Shown here in pieces: positions 1 through 7,380 of a stretch of DNA of 25,882 bases (within the stretch, counting starts at the first letter, position 1; each line of letters starts with the position of its first letter). The stretch is from CAZXMB01 sp964641715 (GTDB taxonomy: Bacteria > Desulfobacterota > BSN033 > UBA1163), in contig CAZXMB010000014.1 in NCBI GenBank assembly GCA_964641715.1, positions 1 through 25,882 on the forward strand, read 5' to 3'. Below the pieces are notes generated by a model, which was not told the DNA's origin, ran no database searches, and saw only the letters and a program-made list of their open reading frames with translations. The position numbers and the translations under genes are program-made.

Positions 1-18
1 GTAAAGGGGAGATTTTAG

Positions 19-1653
19 ATGAAGGTCAAAACCCTGCTTTTTATTTTCCCCCTTCTTTTCCTTGTGCTCCTGGTGGTCAATATCGTCTTCGTAGGCTCAA
101 GGCCCGAACAGAATATCAATCAGCTGGTTCAGAGTTCGATCGGGGACGCCTCTTTTCTCAATCCCGTTTTGGCTCAGGACTCAGCTTCCAGCGATATTAA
201 CAGCCTTGTCTTCAATGGCCTCATCAAGTATGACCGAAACCTTCGGGGTTTCGTTGGGGAGCTCGCGGAATCCTGGGAGATCCGACCCGGACCCGAGCCC
301 GAGATCACCTTCCATTTACGAAAAGGGGTGCTCTGGCATGATGGAAGGCCGTTCACGGCAGAGGATGTGAAGTTTACCTATGATAAGGTGATGGATGAGA
401 AGACCAATACGGTCCGCCGAAGTGACTATGAACTGGTAAAAAAGGCAGAGGTCTTAGACCCCCATACCTTCCGGGTAACCTATCAACAACCCTTTTCCCC
501 GGGCCTGGGAACCTGGGGGATGGGGATCCTTCCGAAACACCTCCTGGAGAAAGAGGACATCAACACCACCTCCTTCAATCGCAAGCCCATCGGGACCGGT
601 CCTTTCCGGTTTGTCGAATGGGTGACCGACGAGAAGATTGTCGTTGAAGCAAACCCCGATTATTTTGAGGGAAGGCCCCACTTGGACCGGATCATCTACC
701 GGATTATTCCTGAAACTTCTCTGAGTGAAATGGAACTTCTCACGAAGGGGATCGACTATTATGGTGTTCTTCCCCACCAATATCGCCGGATGAACGAGAT
801 CGCTTTCCTGAAGACCTATTCCCAGTCAGCCTTTGCTTACACCTACATCGGTTATAATCTCAAGAACCCGCTTTTTCAGGATAGACGGGTACGGCAGGCT
901 TTCACTAATGCAATTAACCGGGAGGAGATCGTCCAGTATGTCCTTTACGGCTTTGGAACGGTGATCAGCGGTCCTTTTCCCAGCCATCTCTGGTATTACA
1001 ATCCAGATGTGAAGCCGTTTCTCTATGATCCCCGGAAGGCCCGCCAGCTTCTTTCTGAGGCAGGATGGGAGGATACCGACGGAGACGGTATCCTGGATAA
1101 AGAGGGGAAGCCTTTCCGCTTCAAGCTGATTACCAATAGCGGAAATGATATCCGGCGGGATGTCGGTGTCCTGGTTCAACGTCAGCTTCGTGAACTCGGA
1201 ATCGATGTGACCTTTGAGACCTATGAATGGAGCATCTTTCTTAAGAATTTCATCAATGCAAAACATTTTGATGCCTGCATTCTCGGCTGGAGCCTCTCCC
1301 CGGATCCGGATGACTATATGATCTGGCACTCCAGCCAGATTGAGAAAGGATTTAATTTTATCTCCTACATCAACCCCGAGGCGGACCGCCTCTGGGAGGA
1401 AGGGAGAAGAGAATATGATCTCGAGAAACGGAGAAAGATTTACTGGCGAATCCATGAACTCCTGGCTGAGGATCAACCCTATACCTTTCTCTTTTCCCCC
1501 CTCGGGATCTCTGCCCTTCAGAGAAAATTCGTGCTAATGGAGGAAGACCCTTCAGGCCGGAAGGTCTATCGACCGATTAAAATGGAAAAAGCAGGTCTCA
1601 CGTACGATCTCATCAAGTGGTATGTCCCGAGGGGGACGGTTCTGGAGAAATAG
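19..1653 (+). CDS. Oligo/dipeptide ABC transporter substrate-binding protein (SBP family 5)
   Basis: Extracytoplasmic solute-binding protein of 544 residues, the usual length for DppA/OppA-type proteins. It would capture peptides (or another SBP_5 ligand such as nickel or sugars) for the permeases and ATPases that follow. Residues 5-25 are a strong hydrophobic segment. No lipobox cysteine follows it, so this is a plain signal peptide or an uncleaved anchor, not a lipoprotein. SBP_5 hallmarks include the N-terminal stretch around 48-90, WHDGRPFTAEDVKFTYD near 106-122, and the RRVRQAFTNAINRE stretch near 289-302. Residues 352-360 form a DxDxDG acidic loop (DTDGDG) like a calcium loop, which recurs in this family. 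The start is supported by an AGGGGAG site 7 bp upstream. The stop lies 3 bp before the first permease gene. The substrate cannot be told from sequence. Confidence 0.93.
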   Translation: MKVKTLLFIFPLLFLVLLVVNIVFVGSRPEQNINQLVQSSIGDASFLNPVLAQDSASSDINSLVFNGLIKYDRNLRGFVGELAESWEIRPGPEPEITFHLRKGVLWHDGRPFTAEDVKFTYDKVMDEKTNTVRRSDYELVKKAEVLDPHTFRVTYQQPFSPGLGTWGMGILPKHLLEKEDINTTSFNRKPIGTGPFRFVEWVTDEKIVVEANPDYFEGRPHLDRIIYRIIPETSLSEMELLTKGIDYYGVLPHQYRRMNEIAFLKTYSQSAFAYTYIGYNLKNPLFQDRRVRQAFTNAINREEIVQYVLYGFGTVISGPFPSHLWYYNPDVKPFLYDPRKARQLLSEAGWEDTDGDGILDKEGKPFRFKLITNSGNDIRRDVGVLVQRQLRELGIDVTFETYEWSIFLKNFINAKHFDACILGWSLSPDPDDYMIWHSSQIEKGFNFISYINPEADRLWEEGRREYDLEKRRKIYWRIHELLAEDQPYTFLFSPLGISALQRKFVLMEEDPSGRKVYRPIKMEKAGLTYDLIKWYVPRGTVLEK

Positions 1654-1656
1654 GAG

Positions 1657-2616
1657 ATGGCATACTTCATCCTTAAGCGACTCCTCCAGTTATTCATCAC
1701 GCTGATCGGTATCAGTATCCTTTCCTGGGTGATCATCACCCAGGCCCCGGGAAGCCCCATTGCCCTGACCATGGACCCCAAAGTCTCCCCCAAAATCATC
1801 GAGCAGATGGAAAAGAATTACGATCTGGATAAACCCATCTACCGGCAGTATTTCCTGTGGATCAAAAAACTTTTTACCGGCAGGCTCTACTCCTTTAAAG
1901 ACGGAAGGCCTGTCCTGGAGAAGATCGAAGAACGGATCTGGAACACCCTCCTCCTCAATCTGGTCGCAACCCTTATCATCTTTTCCCTGGCCATTCCTCT
2001 GGGTGTCTTTTCAGCGAGACGTCAGTACAGCTTTCTGGACAACCTGGGAACCTTTGGGGCCTATCTGGGGCTTTCCATCCCGGGTTTCTGGCTTGCCTAC
2101 CTCATCATCCTCGCCACGGTGGAATTGTTCGGCTATCCGGTTCTCGGAATGCGATCCTTTGTTACAGAGGGGTTGAGCATGCCGGAGATTGTCTTGGACC
2201 GGATCTGGCATCTCATGCTCCCCGCCCTCATCATGGCGATCCATGGGATGGCCGGGCTCTCCAGGTATACCCGCTCCAGCATGCTTGAGGTGATCCGCCA
2301 GGACTATGTTCGGACCGCCAAGGCGAAGGGAGTCCCTGAGGAGACGGTTTACTATAAGCATGCCCTGAGAAATGCACTCCTTCCCATCATCACCCTGTTC
2401 GGATTTCTCATCCCGGGGCTGATCGGGGGGTCGATCATCATGGAATCCGTTTTCGCCTGGCCCGGGATCGGGCGTCTGGCCTATCAATCGGTTCTTGCGA
2501 GGGATTACCCTGTGGTCATGACGATCCTGACCATCACGGCGGTGCTCACCCTCATTGGGAATTTTTTTGCAGATATCCTTTATGGCATTGCCGATCCAAG
2601 GATAAGGTATCAATGA
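1657..2616 (+). CDS. DppB/OppB-type ABC transporter permease
   Basis: Inner-membrane permease of 319 residues. It begins with the typical family N-terminus (FILKRLLQLFITLIGISIL), followed by a periplasmic loop, then about five more membrane helices. The EAA coupling loop, which docks on the ATPases, is visible near residues 209-236 (DYVRTAKAKGV...HALRNALLPI). The C-terminal stretch around GSIIMESVFAWPGIG is typical of BPD_transp_1 permeases. It starts 3 bp after the binding-protein stop, with GGAG in the end of that gene as a ribosome site, so the two are co-translated. It pairs with the second permease downstream. Confidence 0.93.
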   Translation: MAYFILKRLLQLFITLIGISILSWVIITQAPGSPIALTMDPKVSPKIIEQMEKNYDLDKPIYRQYFLWIKKLFTGRLYSFKDGRPVLEKIEERIWNTLLLNLVATLIIFSLAIPLGVFSARRQYSFLDNLGTFGAYLGLSIPGFWLAYLIILATVELFGYPVLGMRSFVTEGLSMPEIVLDRIWHLMLPALIMAIHGMAGLSRYTRSSMLEVIRQDYVRTAKAKGVPEETVYYKHALRNALLPIITLFGFLIPGLIGGSIIMESVFAWPGIGRLAYQSVLARDYPVVMTILTITAVLTLIGNFFADILYGIADPRIRYQ

Positions 2617-2694
2617 AAAAACAGAAATTCGAAGCACGAAATACGAAATTCTTTTGAACTTCGACATTCGAATCTGGAATTTATGAATTGACAG
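2617..2694. repeat. AT-rich intergenic word repeat, 'CGAAATTCGAA' type
   Basis: This 78-bp gap between the two permease genes is built from short variants of words such as ATTCGAA, CACGAAAT, ACGAAATT and CATTCGAAT on both strands, giving loose inverted symmetry. No gene, clear promoter or Shine-Dalgarno site is visible in it, although the downstream permease starts right at its edge. Similar low-information filler occurs in intergenic DNA of many environmental bacteria. Its origin is unknown to me. Confidence 0.6.
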
Positions 2695-3543
2695 ATGGAA
2701 TCACCGATCAAAACCTTCTGGAAATATTTTAAAAGAAACCGACTGGCGGTCGGCGGTCTGATCATGATCCTGATGGTCTTCCTGATCGCAGGAACGGCCT
2801 CCTTCATCTCCCCTTATGACCCGGGAAAAACCGATGTCTCACTCAAATTGAAACCGCCTTCTTTTAAATATTACCTCGGGACGGATCAACTGGGAAGAGA
2901 TGTCTTCAGCCGGATGCTTCATGGGTCCAGGATCTCTCTGTCCGTGGGTTTTGTGGCAGTGGCGATCTCCATCTTCATCGGAATATTGGTGGGGGCGATG
3001 GCGGGATACTATGGCCAATGGGTGGATTCGGTTCTGATGCGGTTTGTGGATATCATGTTCTGTTTCCCCACCTTCTTCCTGATCCTCACGGTCGTCGCCC
3101 TTCTGGGTCCGAGTATCTTCAATATTATGGTCGTCATCGGAATAACCTCCTGGATGGGGACCTCCCGCTTTGTGCGTGCAGAATTCCTCTCGTTAAGGGA
3201 AAGGGACTTTGTTCAGGCGGCAAAAGCCCTTGGCGTCAACGATCAGAGGATCATTTTCCGGCACATCCTGCCCAATGCCCTGGCTCCGGTCTTCGTGACC
3301 GCAACCCTGGATGTGGCCACTGCGATCCTGGTTGAGGCAGGATTGAGTTTCCTGGGATTCGGAGTCCAACCCCCTGCCCCGAGCTGGGGAAATATTCTTA
3401 CGGAAGGAAGGACGTATATCTTCGATGCCTGGTGGTTGACCGTCTTTCCGGGACTGGCCATTCTCATCACCGTTCTCTCCTTCAATCTTCTCGGGGAAGG
3501 CATGAGGGATGCCCTCGATCCGAGGCTGAGAGGGAGGAGATGA
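2695..3543 (+). CDS. DppC/OppC-type ABC transporter permease
   Basis: Second inner-membrane permease, 282 residues. The N-terminus SPIKTFWKYFKRNRLAVGGLIMI is typical of the DppC/OppC N-terminal domain, which carries the first helix. The EAA loop is at about residues 171-200 (DFVQAAKALGV...HILPNALAPV). The motif around YLGTDQLGRDVFSRMLHGSR is a DppC hallmark. The C-terminus ends LGEGMRDALDPRLRGRR, also typical. Together with the preceding permease it forms the translocation pore. The start has no obvious Shine-Dalgarno site (GAATTGACAG precedes the ATG), which is odd for this operon, but the protein is full length from here. Confidence 0.93.
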   Translation: MESPIKTFWKYFKRNRLAVGGLIMILMVFLIAGTASFISPYDPGKTDVSLKLKPPSFKYYLGTDQLGRDVFSRMLHGSRISLSVGFVAVAISIFIGILVGAMAGYYGQWVDSVLMRFVDIMFCFPTFFLILTVVALLGPSIFNIMVVIGITSWMGTSRFVRAEFLSLRERDFVQAAKALGVNDQRIIFRHILPNALAPVFVTATLDVATAILVEAGLSFLGFGVQPPAPSWGNILTEGRTYIFDAWWLTVFPGLAILITVLSFNLLGEGMRDALDPRLRGRR

Positions 3544-3642
3544 TCAATAATCGATGACCAATGGTCAATGGTCATTGGTCATTGATCATTGGTAAAGAAA
3601 TTGTTCATTGATTATTGCTAATTGACCATTGGTCATTGCAGA
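3544..3642. repeat. AT-rich intergenic word repeat, 'ATTGGTCATTG' type
   Basis: The gap between the second permease and the first ATPase is almost entirely degenerate copies of GACCAATG / CATTGGTC and TTGATCATTGGT in both orientations, for example two direct GGTCATT units near 3568-3582 and CCATTGGTCATTGCAG at 3627-3642. The result is strong but irregular dyad symmetry. The repeat runs into the possible start codons of the ATPase, so an open frame from 3622 is repeat-derived. The unit length is irregular and there are no spacers, so this is not a CRISPR array. Confidence 0.65.
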
Positions 3643-4629
3643 ATGGTTATGATGAAGAGCCCCCTTTTGGAAGTCCGGTCCCTTTCCACTCATTTCATCA
3701 CCGAAGACGGAGTGGTCAGGGCTGTAGAGAATGTGAGTTTCGAAATCAATCGGGGTGAAGTCCTCAGCCTGGTGGGCGAGTCGGGATGCGGAAAGAGTGT
3801 GACCGGCCTCTCTCTCTTAAGGCTTATTCCCGTCCCCCCCGGCCGGATTGTCAGCGGCGAGATTTTTTTTGATGGAAAGGAGCTTTTAAAGTTAGAAGAG
3901 AAGGAGATGGAGGGAGTGAGGGGAAATGAGATCTCCATGATCTTCCAGGAGCCCATGACCTCCCTCAATCCTGTTTTTACGATTGGAAACCAGATCATCG
4001 AGGCCATTCAACTCCACCAGAAGCTCAACAAGGTGGCAGCAAGAAAGAGAGCCATTGAAATGCTGGATCGGGTGAAGATCCCTTCCCCTGAGGTGAGAAT
4101 CGATTCCTATCCTCATCAGCTCAGTGGGGGGATGAGACAGAGGGCAATGATCGCCATGGCCCTCTCCTGTCAGCCGAAGCTCCTCATCGCAGATGAACCG
4201 ACCACGGCGCTGGATGTGACCATTCAAGCCGAGGTCCTGCGACTTTTAAAGGAGATTCAGAGAGAGATGGGAATGTCGGTGATGCTCATCACCCACGACC
4301 TCGGGGTGGTTTCTGAGATCGCCGACCGGGTGGTGGTGATGTATGCAGGGAGGATTGTGGAGTCCGGACCCATCGATTCGATCTTTGGAGGGATGCGACA
4401 TCCCTATACCAGAGGTCTTTTAGAATCAATTCCCCATCTGGAGGAAAGGAGGAAGAGGCTCAATGCCATCCCCGGCCAGGTTCCAAATCCAATGGACCTG
4501 CCTTCGGGATGTAAGTTCCACCCGAGATGTCATCTGAGGATCGATGAGTGCCAGAGGGAGGAGCCCCCTCTCTTTCCTGTCAATGGGGATCATTTTAGCC
4601 GCTGCATCAGGTGGAGGGAGTGCTGTTAA
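3643..4629 (+). CDS. DppD/OppD-type ABC transporter ATP-binding protein
   Basis: First of the two cytoplasmic ATPases, 328 residues from this start. Walker A GESGCGKS is at 45-52, the signature LSGGM at 160-164, and Walker B LLIADEP at 180-186 with the catalytic Glu. An H-loop histidine lies in the following VMLITHDLG stretch. The C-terminal peptide-transporter domain (oligo_HPY) is present, with the GCKFHPRC and later cysteine cluster. The start is uncertain: ATGs at 3643, 3649 and 3652 all fit and none has a good Shine-Dalgarno site, because the upstream DNA is repeat. The conserved part begins PLLEVRSL, so the choice changes only a few residues. It works as a heterodimer with the second ATPase. 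Confidence 0.92.
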   Translation: MVMMKSPLLEVRSLSTHFITEDGVVRAVENVSFEINRGEVLSLVGESGCGKSVTGLSLLRLIPVPPGRIVSGEIFFDGKELLKLEEKEMEGVRGNEISMIFQEPMTSLNPVFTIGNQIIEAIQLHQKLNKVAARKRAIEMLDRVKIPSPEVRIDSYPHQLSGGMRQRAMIAMALSCQPKLLIADEPTTALDVTIQAEVLRLLKEIQREMGMSVMLITHDLGVVSEIADRVVVMYAGRIVESGPIDSIFGGMRHPYTRGLLESIPHLEERRKRLNAIPGQVPNPMDLPSGCKFHPRCHLRIDECQREEPPLFPVNGDHFSRCIRWRECC

Positions 4630-4807
4630 AAATGAAAATCCCAAGCACCAAATCGCAAATTCCAAATAAGCTCCAATATTCAAAATGCAAATATCCAAAC
4701 AATAAAGTTTTGGATTACGTAGAAAATAAAATGGATAAAAATTTATCACTTCATTGGGGAAGGGGTAACTTTATTTCGTTTATATTAAAAAGGATGACAT
4801 CATCTCC
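4630..4807. repeat. AT-rich intergenic stretch with 'CCAAATTCCAAAT' words
   Basis: This 178-bp gap between the two ATPase genes is much richer in A+T than the genes around it. Its first 80 bp are made of words like AAGCACCAAAT, AAATTCCAAATAA, CCAATATTC and CAAATATCC. The remainder (4710-4800) is AT-rich without clear repeats. A weak AGGATG near 4790-4795 is the only candidate ribosome site for the next gene. I see no convincing gene here. Confidence 0.5.
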
Positions 4808-5776
4808 ATGGTTCGAAATAGTTACCTGATTCAGGTTCAAGATCTCAAAAAATATTTTTACAGGGAGCGGCTTTTCTCCTCAGATAAGAAGCCGATTCGA
4901 GCAGTGGATGGCATCTCCTTCTCCATCCGGGAAGGAGAGACCCTTGGACTGGTGGGAGAGAGCGGCTGCGGGAAGACCACTGCTGGGAAGGCGATCTTGA
5001 GATTGATTGAGCCCACTTCCGGCCAGGTCCTTTTCAAAGGACAAAATCTCCTCGGCCTTGACCGGGGAAGCCTTAGAAGGTTAAGGCCCCTGATGCAGTT
5101 TATCTTTCAGGATCCCTATGAATCGCTCAATCCAAGGATGAAGGTGGGAGAGATCGTGGGGGAGGGCCTGGAGGTCCATCGTATTGCGCAGGGGAGAGAA
5201 AAGGAGAGAAGGGTCTCGGAGATCCTTGAAAAGGTAGGTCTTCACTCCCTGGATGCCATACGCTACCCCCATGAGTTCAGCGGCGGACAGCGCCAGAGGG
5301 TTGGAATTGCAAGGGCCATTTCCCTTCACCCGGAACTGATCGTTGCCGATGAACCTGTCTCCGCGCTCGACGTCTCCATCCAGGCTCAGATTCTCAACCT
5401 TCTGATGGATTTAAGGGATCAACTGGGTCTCACCTACCTCTTCATCTCCCATGACCTCCGGATCATCAAGCATATCAGTGATCGGATCGCGGTCATGTAT
5501 TTAGGAAAGATTGCGGAGATGGCCGATGGAGAGGATCTTTTCCGGCGGCCTCTTCATCCCTACACTCAACTCCTGCTTCGGGCCATCCCTAAGCTGGATC
5601 ACTCGAAGAGGGGGGAAGGGGCTTCGATGAGAGAGGCAACCCATCCCTTTTCTAAGGATCGGGGATGCCTCTTTCTTTTAAGATGTCCCCACTCGAGAGA
5701 GAGATGCCAGATGGAAGAGCCCTTCCTGGTCAACCAGGGAGGGGATCATTGGGTGGCCTGTCATTTCATCCCCTGA
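4808..5776 (+). CDS. DppF/OppF-type ABC transporter ATP-binding protein
   Basis: Second cytoplasmic ATPase of the peptide importer, 322 residues. Walker A GESGCGKT is at 50-57, the signature FSGGQ at 157-161, and Walker B LIVADEP at 177-183. The switch histidine is in the LFISHDLR stretch. A C-terminal oligo_HPY-type region carries cysteines (GCLFLLRCPHSRERC). The insertion YRERLFSSDKKPIRAVDGI near the N-terminus is typical of DppF/OppF and separates it from DppD. It completes the five-gene set, and the operon ends here. The start follows a weak ribosome site only. Confidence 0.92.
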   Translation: MVRNSYLIQVQDLKKYFYRERLFSSDKKPIRAVDGISFSIREGETLGLVGESGCGKTTAGKAILRLIEPTSGQVLFKGQNLLGLDRGSLRRLRPLMQFIFQDPYESLNPRMKVGEIVGEGLEVHRIAQGREKERRVSEILEKVGLHSLDAIRYPHEFSGGQRQRVGIARAISLHPELIVADEPVSALDVSIQAQILNLLMDLRDQLGLTYLFISHDLRIIKHISDRIAVMYLGKIAEMADGEDLFRRPLHPYTQLLLRAIPKLDHSKRGEGASMREATHPFSKDRGCLFLLRCPHSRERCQMEEPFLVNQGGDHWVACHFIP

Positions 5777-5827
5777 CCTTACCCTATTGTTTCATGTTCA
5801 AATGACCTTCGGCTGAGCTCAAAGGCG

Positions 5828-5866
5828 GAGTCCGGAAAACACCCTTGCAAGGTTGATTTTTTTTTG
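5828..5866 (+). terminator. Possible transcription terminator after the peptide-importer operon
   Basis: A short self-complementary stretch (CCTTGCAAGG near 5843-5852) is followed by a run of nine T at 5857-5865. The hairpin is weak with a tight loop, so only the T-run and its position after the last operon gene argue for a terminator. Confidence 0.3.
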
Positions 5867-5882
5867 AAAAATATATTAATAT
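5853..5882 (+). promoter_or_regulatory. Candidate sigma-70 promoter for the dksA-like/galT/kinase/galU cluster
   Basis: TTGATT at 5853-5858 and TAATAT at 5877-5882 are separated by 18 bp in a strongly AT-rich stretch, 67 bp upstream of the DksA-like gene. Each hexamer matches the consensus at 4 of 6 positions. A perfect 7-bp inverted repeat, ATTCTCG/CGAGAAT (5901-5907 and 5915-5921), lies between the promoter and the start codon. It could be an operator or a leader hairpin. It remains a motif match only. Confidence 0.4.
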
Positions 5883-5948
5883 AAGATGATTTGAATTTAA
5901 ATTCTCGCTATTTCCGAGAATCCCGTGCGATCGTGGGGGAGAATTCCG

Positions 5949-6347
5949 ATGGACCATGAAAAACTCCTCTATTTTAAAGGACTCCTTGAGGGTCAGCTTC
6001 ATACCCTGCTGGAAGAGGCCGTAAAGACCTGCAGTGATATGCGCCAGGACCGAAACGGGGTTTTCCCTGATCCGACCGATCGGGCCTCTTTAGAATCGGA
6101 CCGGAACTTCCTCCTGAGGATCAGGGATCGGGAAAGAAAGTTGATCATGAAGGTGAAAGAGGCCTTGGACCGGATTGATAACGGAACCTTCGGTATTTGC
6201 GAATCCTGCGGAAAAGCGATTTCTGAAAAGAGATTGATGGCGAGACCCGTGACCACCCTTTGCATCGGTTGCAAAACAGAACTGGAGAGTCAGGAGCAGA
6301 AAGAGAGGCAAAGGGGAGCCCGATCCAAGGGGAAGTTCCCTGCCTGA
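5949..6347 (+). CDS. TraR/DksA-family C4 zinc-finger protein
   Basis: A 132-residue protein with a coiled-coil N-terminal half and a C-terminal four-cysteine zinc finger: C84-x2-C87 (GICESCGKAI) and C105-x2-C108 (LCIGCKTE). The coiled-coil tip keeps the DxxDxA motif at D41-D44-A46 (DPTDRAS). In E. coli DksA this motif reaches into the RNA polymerase secondary channel and mediates ppGpp-linked control. That argues for a genuine polymerase regulator, although many paralogues of this family lack a known role. The ATG at 5949 is chosen because GGGGGAG lies 7 bp upstream. An in-frame GTG at 5925 would add eight residues but lacks such a site. The gene stands 32 bp before galT and may be co-transcribed with it. 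Confidence 0.9.
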   Translation: MDHEKLLYFKGLLEGQLHTLLEEAVKTCSDMRQDRNGVFPDPTDRASLESDRNFLLRIRDRERKLIMKVKEALDRIDNGTFGICESCGKAISEKRLMARPVTTLCIGCKTELESQEQKERQRGARSKGKFPA

Positions 6348-6379
6348 GCCTCGCCGTCCTTTTTGGATCACCATCGATC

Positions 6380-7375
6380 ATGCCCGAACTGAGAAAAGAT
6401 CCTATCCACGGAGGATGGGTGATTATCTCCACCGAGAGGAGCCGTAGGCCTTCTGATTTTACACCGGAGGAGCGGAAAACCGCCGGTGGTTTCTGTCCCC
6501 TCTGTGAAGGCAACGAGGATCGGACTCCTCCTGAGGTCCTTGCCTTTCGTGAGAATGGAATGGCGGGCAATTCACCGGGCTGGTCGCTCCGTGTCGTCCC
6601 CAATAAATTTCCTGCCCTCCGGATTGAAGGAGAATTGAACCGGGAAGGGGAAGGGATCTATGACAGGATGAATGGGATTGGGGCTCATGAGGTGGTGATT
6701 GAGACGCCCTCTCATTCGGAGACCCTGACGACTATGTCGATCAAGGCTGTGGAGAATGTCCTCTGGTCCTATCGGGACCGAATCATCGATCTCAGGCGGG
6801 ATCACCGGCTTCGCTATGTCATGGTCTTCAAAAATTTTGGGATCTCTGCGGGAGCCTCTCTCGAGCATTCTCACTCCCAGATCATTGCCCTCCCTATCGT
6901 TCCGACCAAGGTGCGCGAGGAGATCGAAGGAGCGAAGAATTATTTCAGTTATAAGGATCGCTGTGTCTTCTGCGATATCCTTCGCCAGGAGCTTCAGGAG
7001 AGAAAACGGGTGATCCACGAAAATGAAGGGTTCGTCTCCCTCGCTCCCTTTGCCTCTCGTTTTCCCTTTGAAACATGGATCGTTCCGAAAGTCCATCAGT
7101 CCAGTTTCGAGCTTACGGAATCCTCATTCTTCAGTTTGGCCGCAGAGGCGCTCTCCGACACCCTCCGGCGGATGAAAGAGATCCTGGATGACCCCCCCTA
7201 TAATTACATCCTTCACACCTCCTCTTCTCCGGAAAAGGATCGAGATCATTACCATTGGCATTTTGAGATCATGCCCAAATTGACCAAGGTGGCCGGGTTC
7301 GAATGGGGAACAGGATTTTATATTAATCCGACCCCTCCTGAAGAGGCCGCAGAGTATCTCAGGGAGGCAAAATAA
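6380..7375 (+). CDS. galT: Galactose-1-phosphate uridylyltransferase
   Basis: Leloir-pathway enzyme of 331 residues that exchanges galactose-1-phosphate with UDP-glucose to give UDP-galactose and glucose-1-phosphate (EC 2.7.7.12), in the cytoplasm. The GalT N-terminal signature is visible (LRKDPIHGGWVIIS). Zinc-site cysteines C39 and C42 (FCPLC) are present. The catalytic HIT-like motif HSHSQ is at 163-167, with H165 as the expected uridylylated nucleophile. The C-terminal domain has CVFC (195-198) and HYHWHFEIMPK (290-300). The same frame is open back to 6260 inside the dksA-like gene, but the family N-terminus begins at 6380, so that ATG is chosen although its ribosome site is poor. The histidine kinase gene starts 5 bp after the stop. 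Confidence 0.9.
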   Translation: MPELRKDPIHGGWVIISTERSRRPSDFTPEERKTAGGFCPLCEGNEDRTPPEVLAFRENGMAGNSPGWSLRVVPNKFPALRIEGELNREGEGIYDRMNGIGAHEVVIETPSHSETLTTMSIKAVENVLWSYRDRIIDLRRDHRLRYVMVFKNFGISAGASLEHSHSQIIALPIVPTKVREEIEGAKNYFSYKDRCVFCDILRQELQERKRVIHENEGFVSLAPFASRFPFETWIVPKVHQSSFELTESSFFSLAAEALSDTLRRMKEILDDPPYNYILHTSSSPEKDRDHYHWHFEIMPKLTKVAGFEWGTGFYINPTPPEEAAEYLREAK

Positions 7376-7380
7376 CTTTT

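Noticed and set aside
826..1476. 216-codon open frame on the minus strand
   Set aside because: It is antisense to the peptide-binding protein gene and shows no domain or ribosome site.
3544..3642. Possible CRISPR array from repeated GGTCATTG units
   Set aside because: Unit length is irregular, both orientations alternate, there are no spacers, and no cas gene is nearby.
6260..6379. Longer galT beginning inside the DksA-like gene
   Set aside because: The extra 40 residues overlap the zinc-finger coding sequence in another frame and do not fit the GalT family N-terminus, which begins at 6380.
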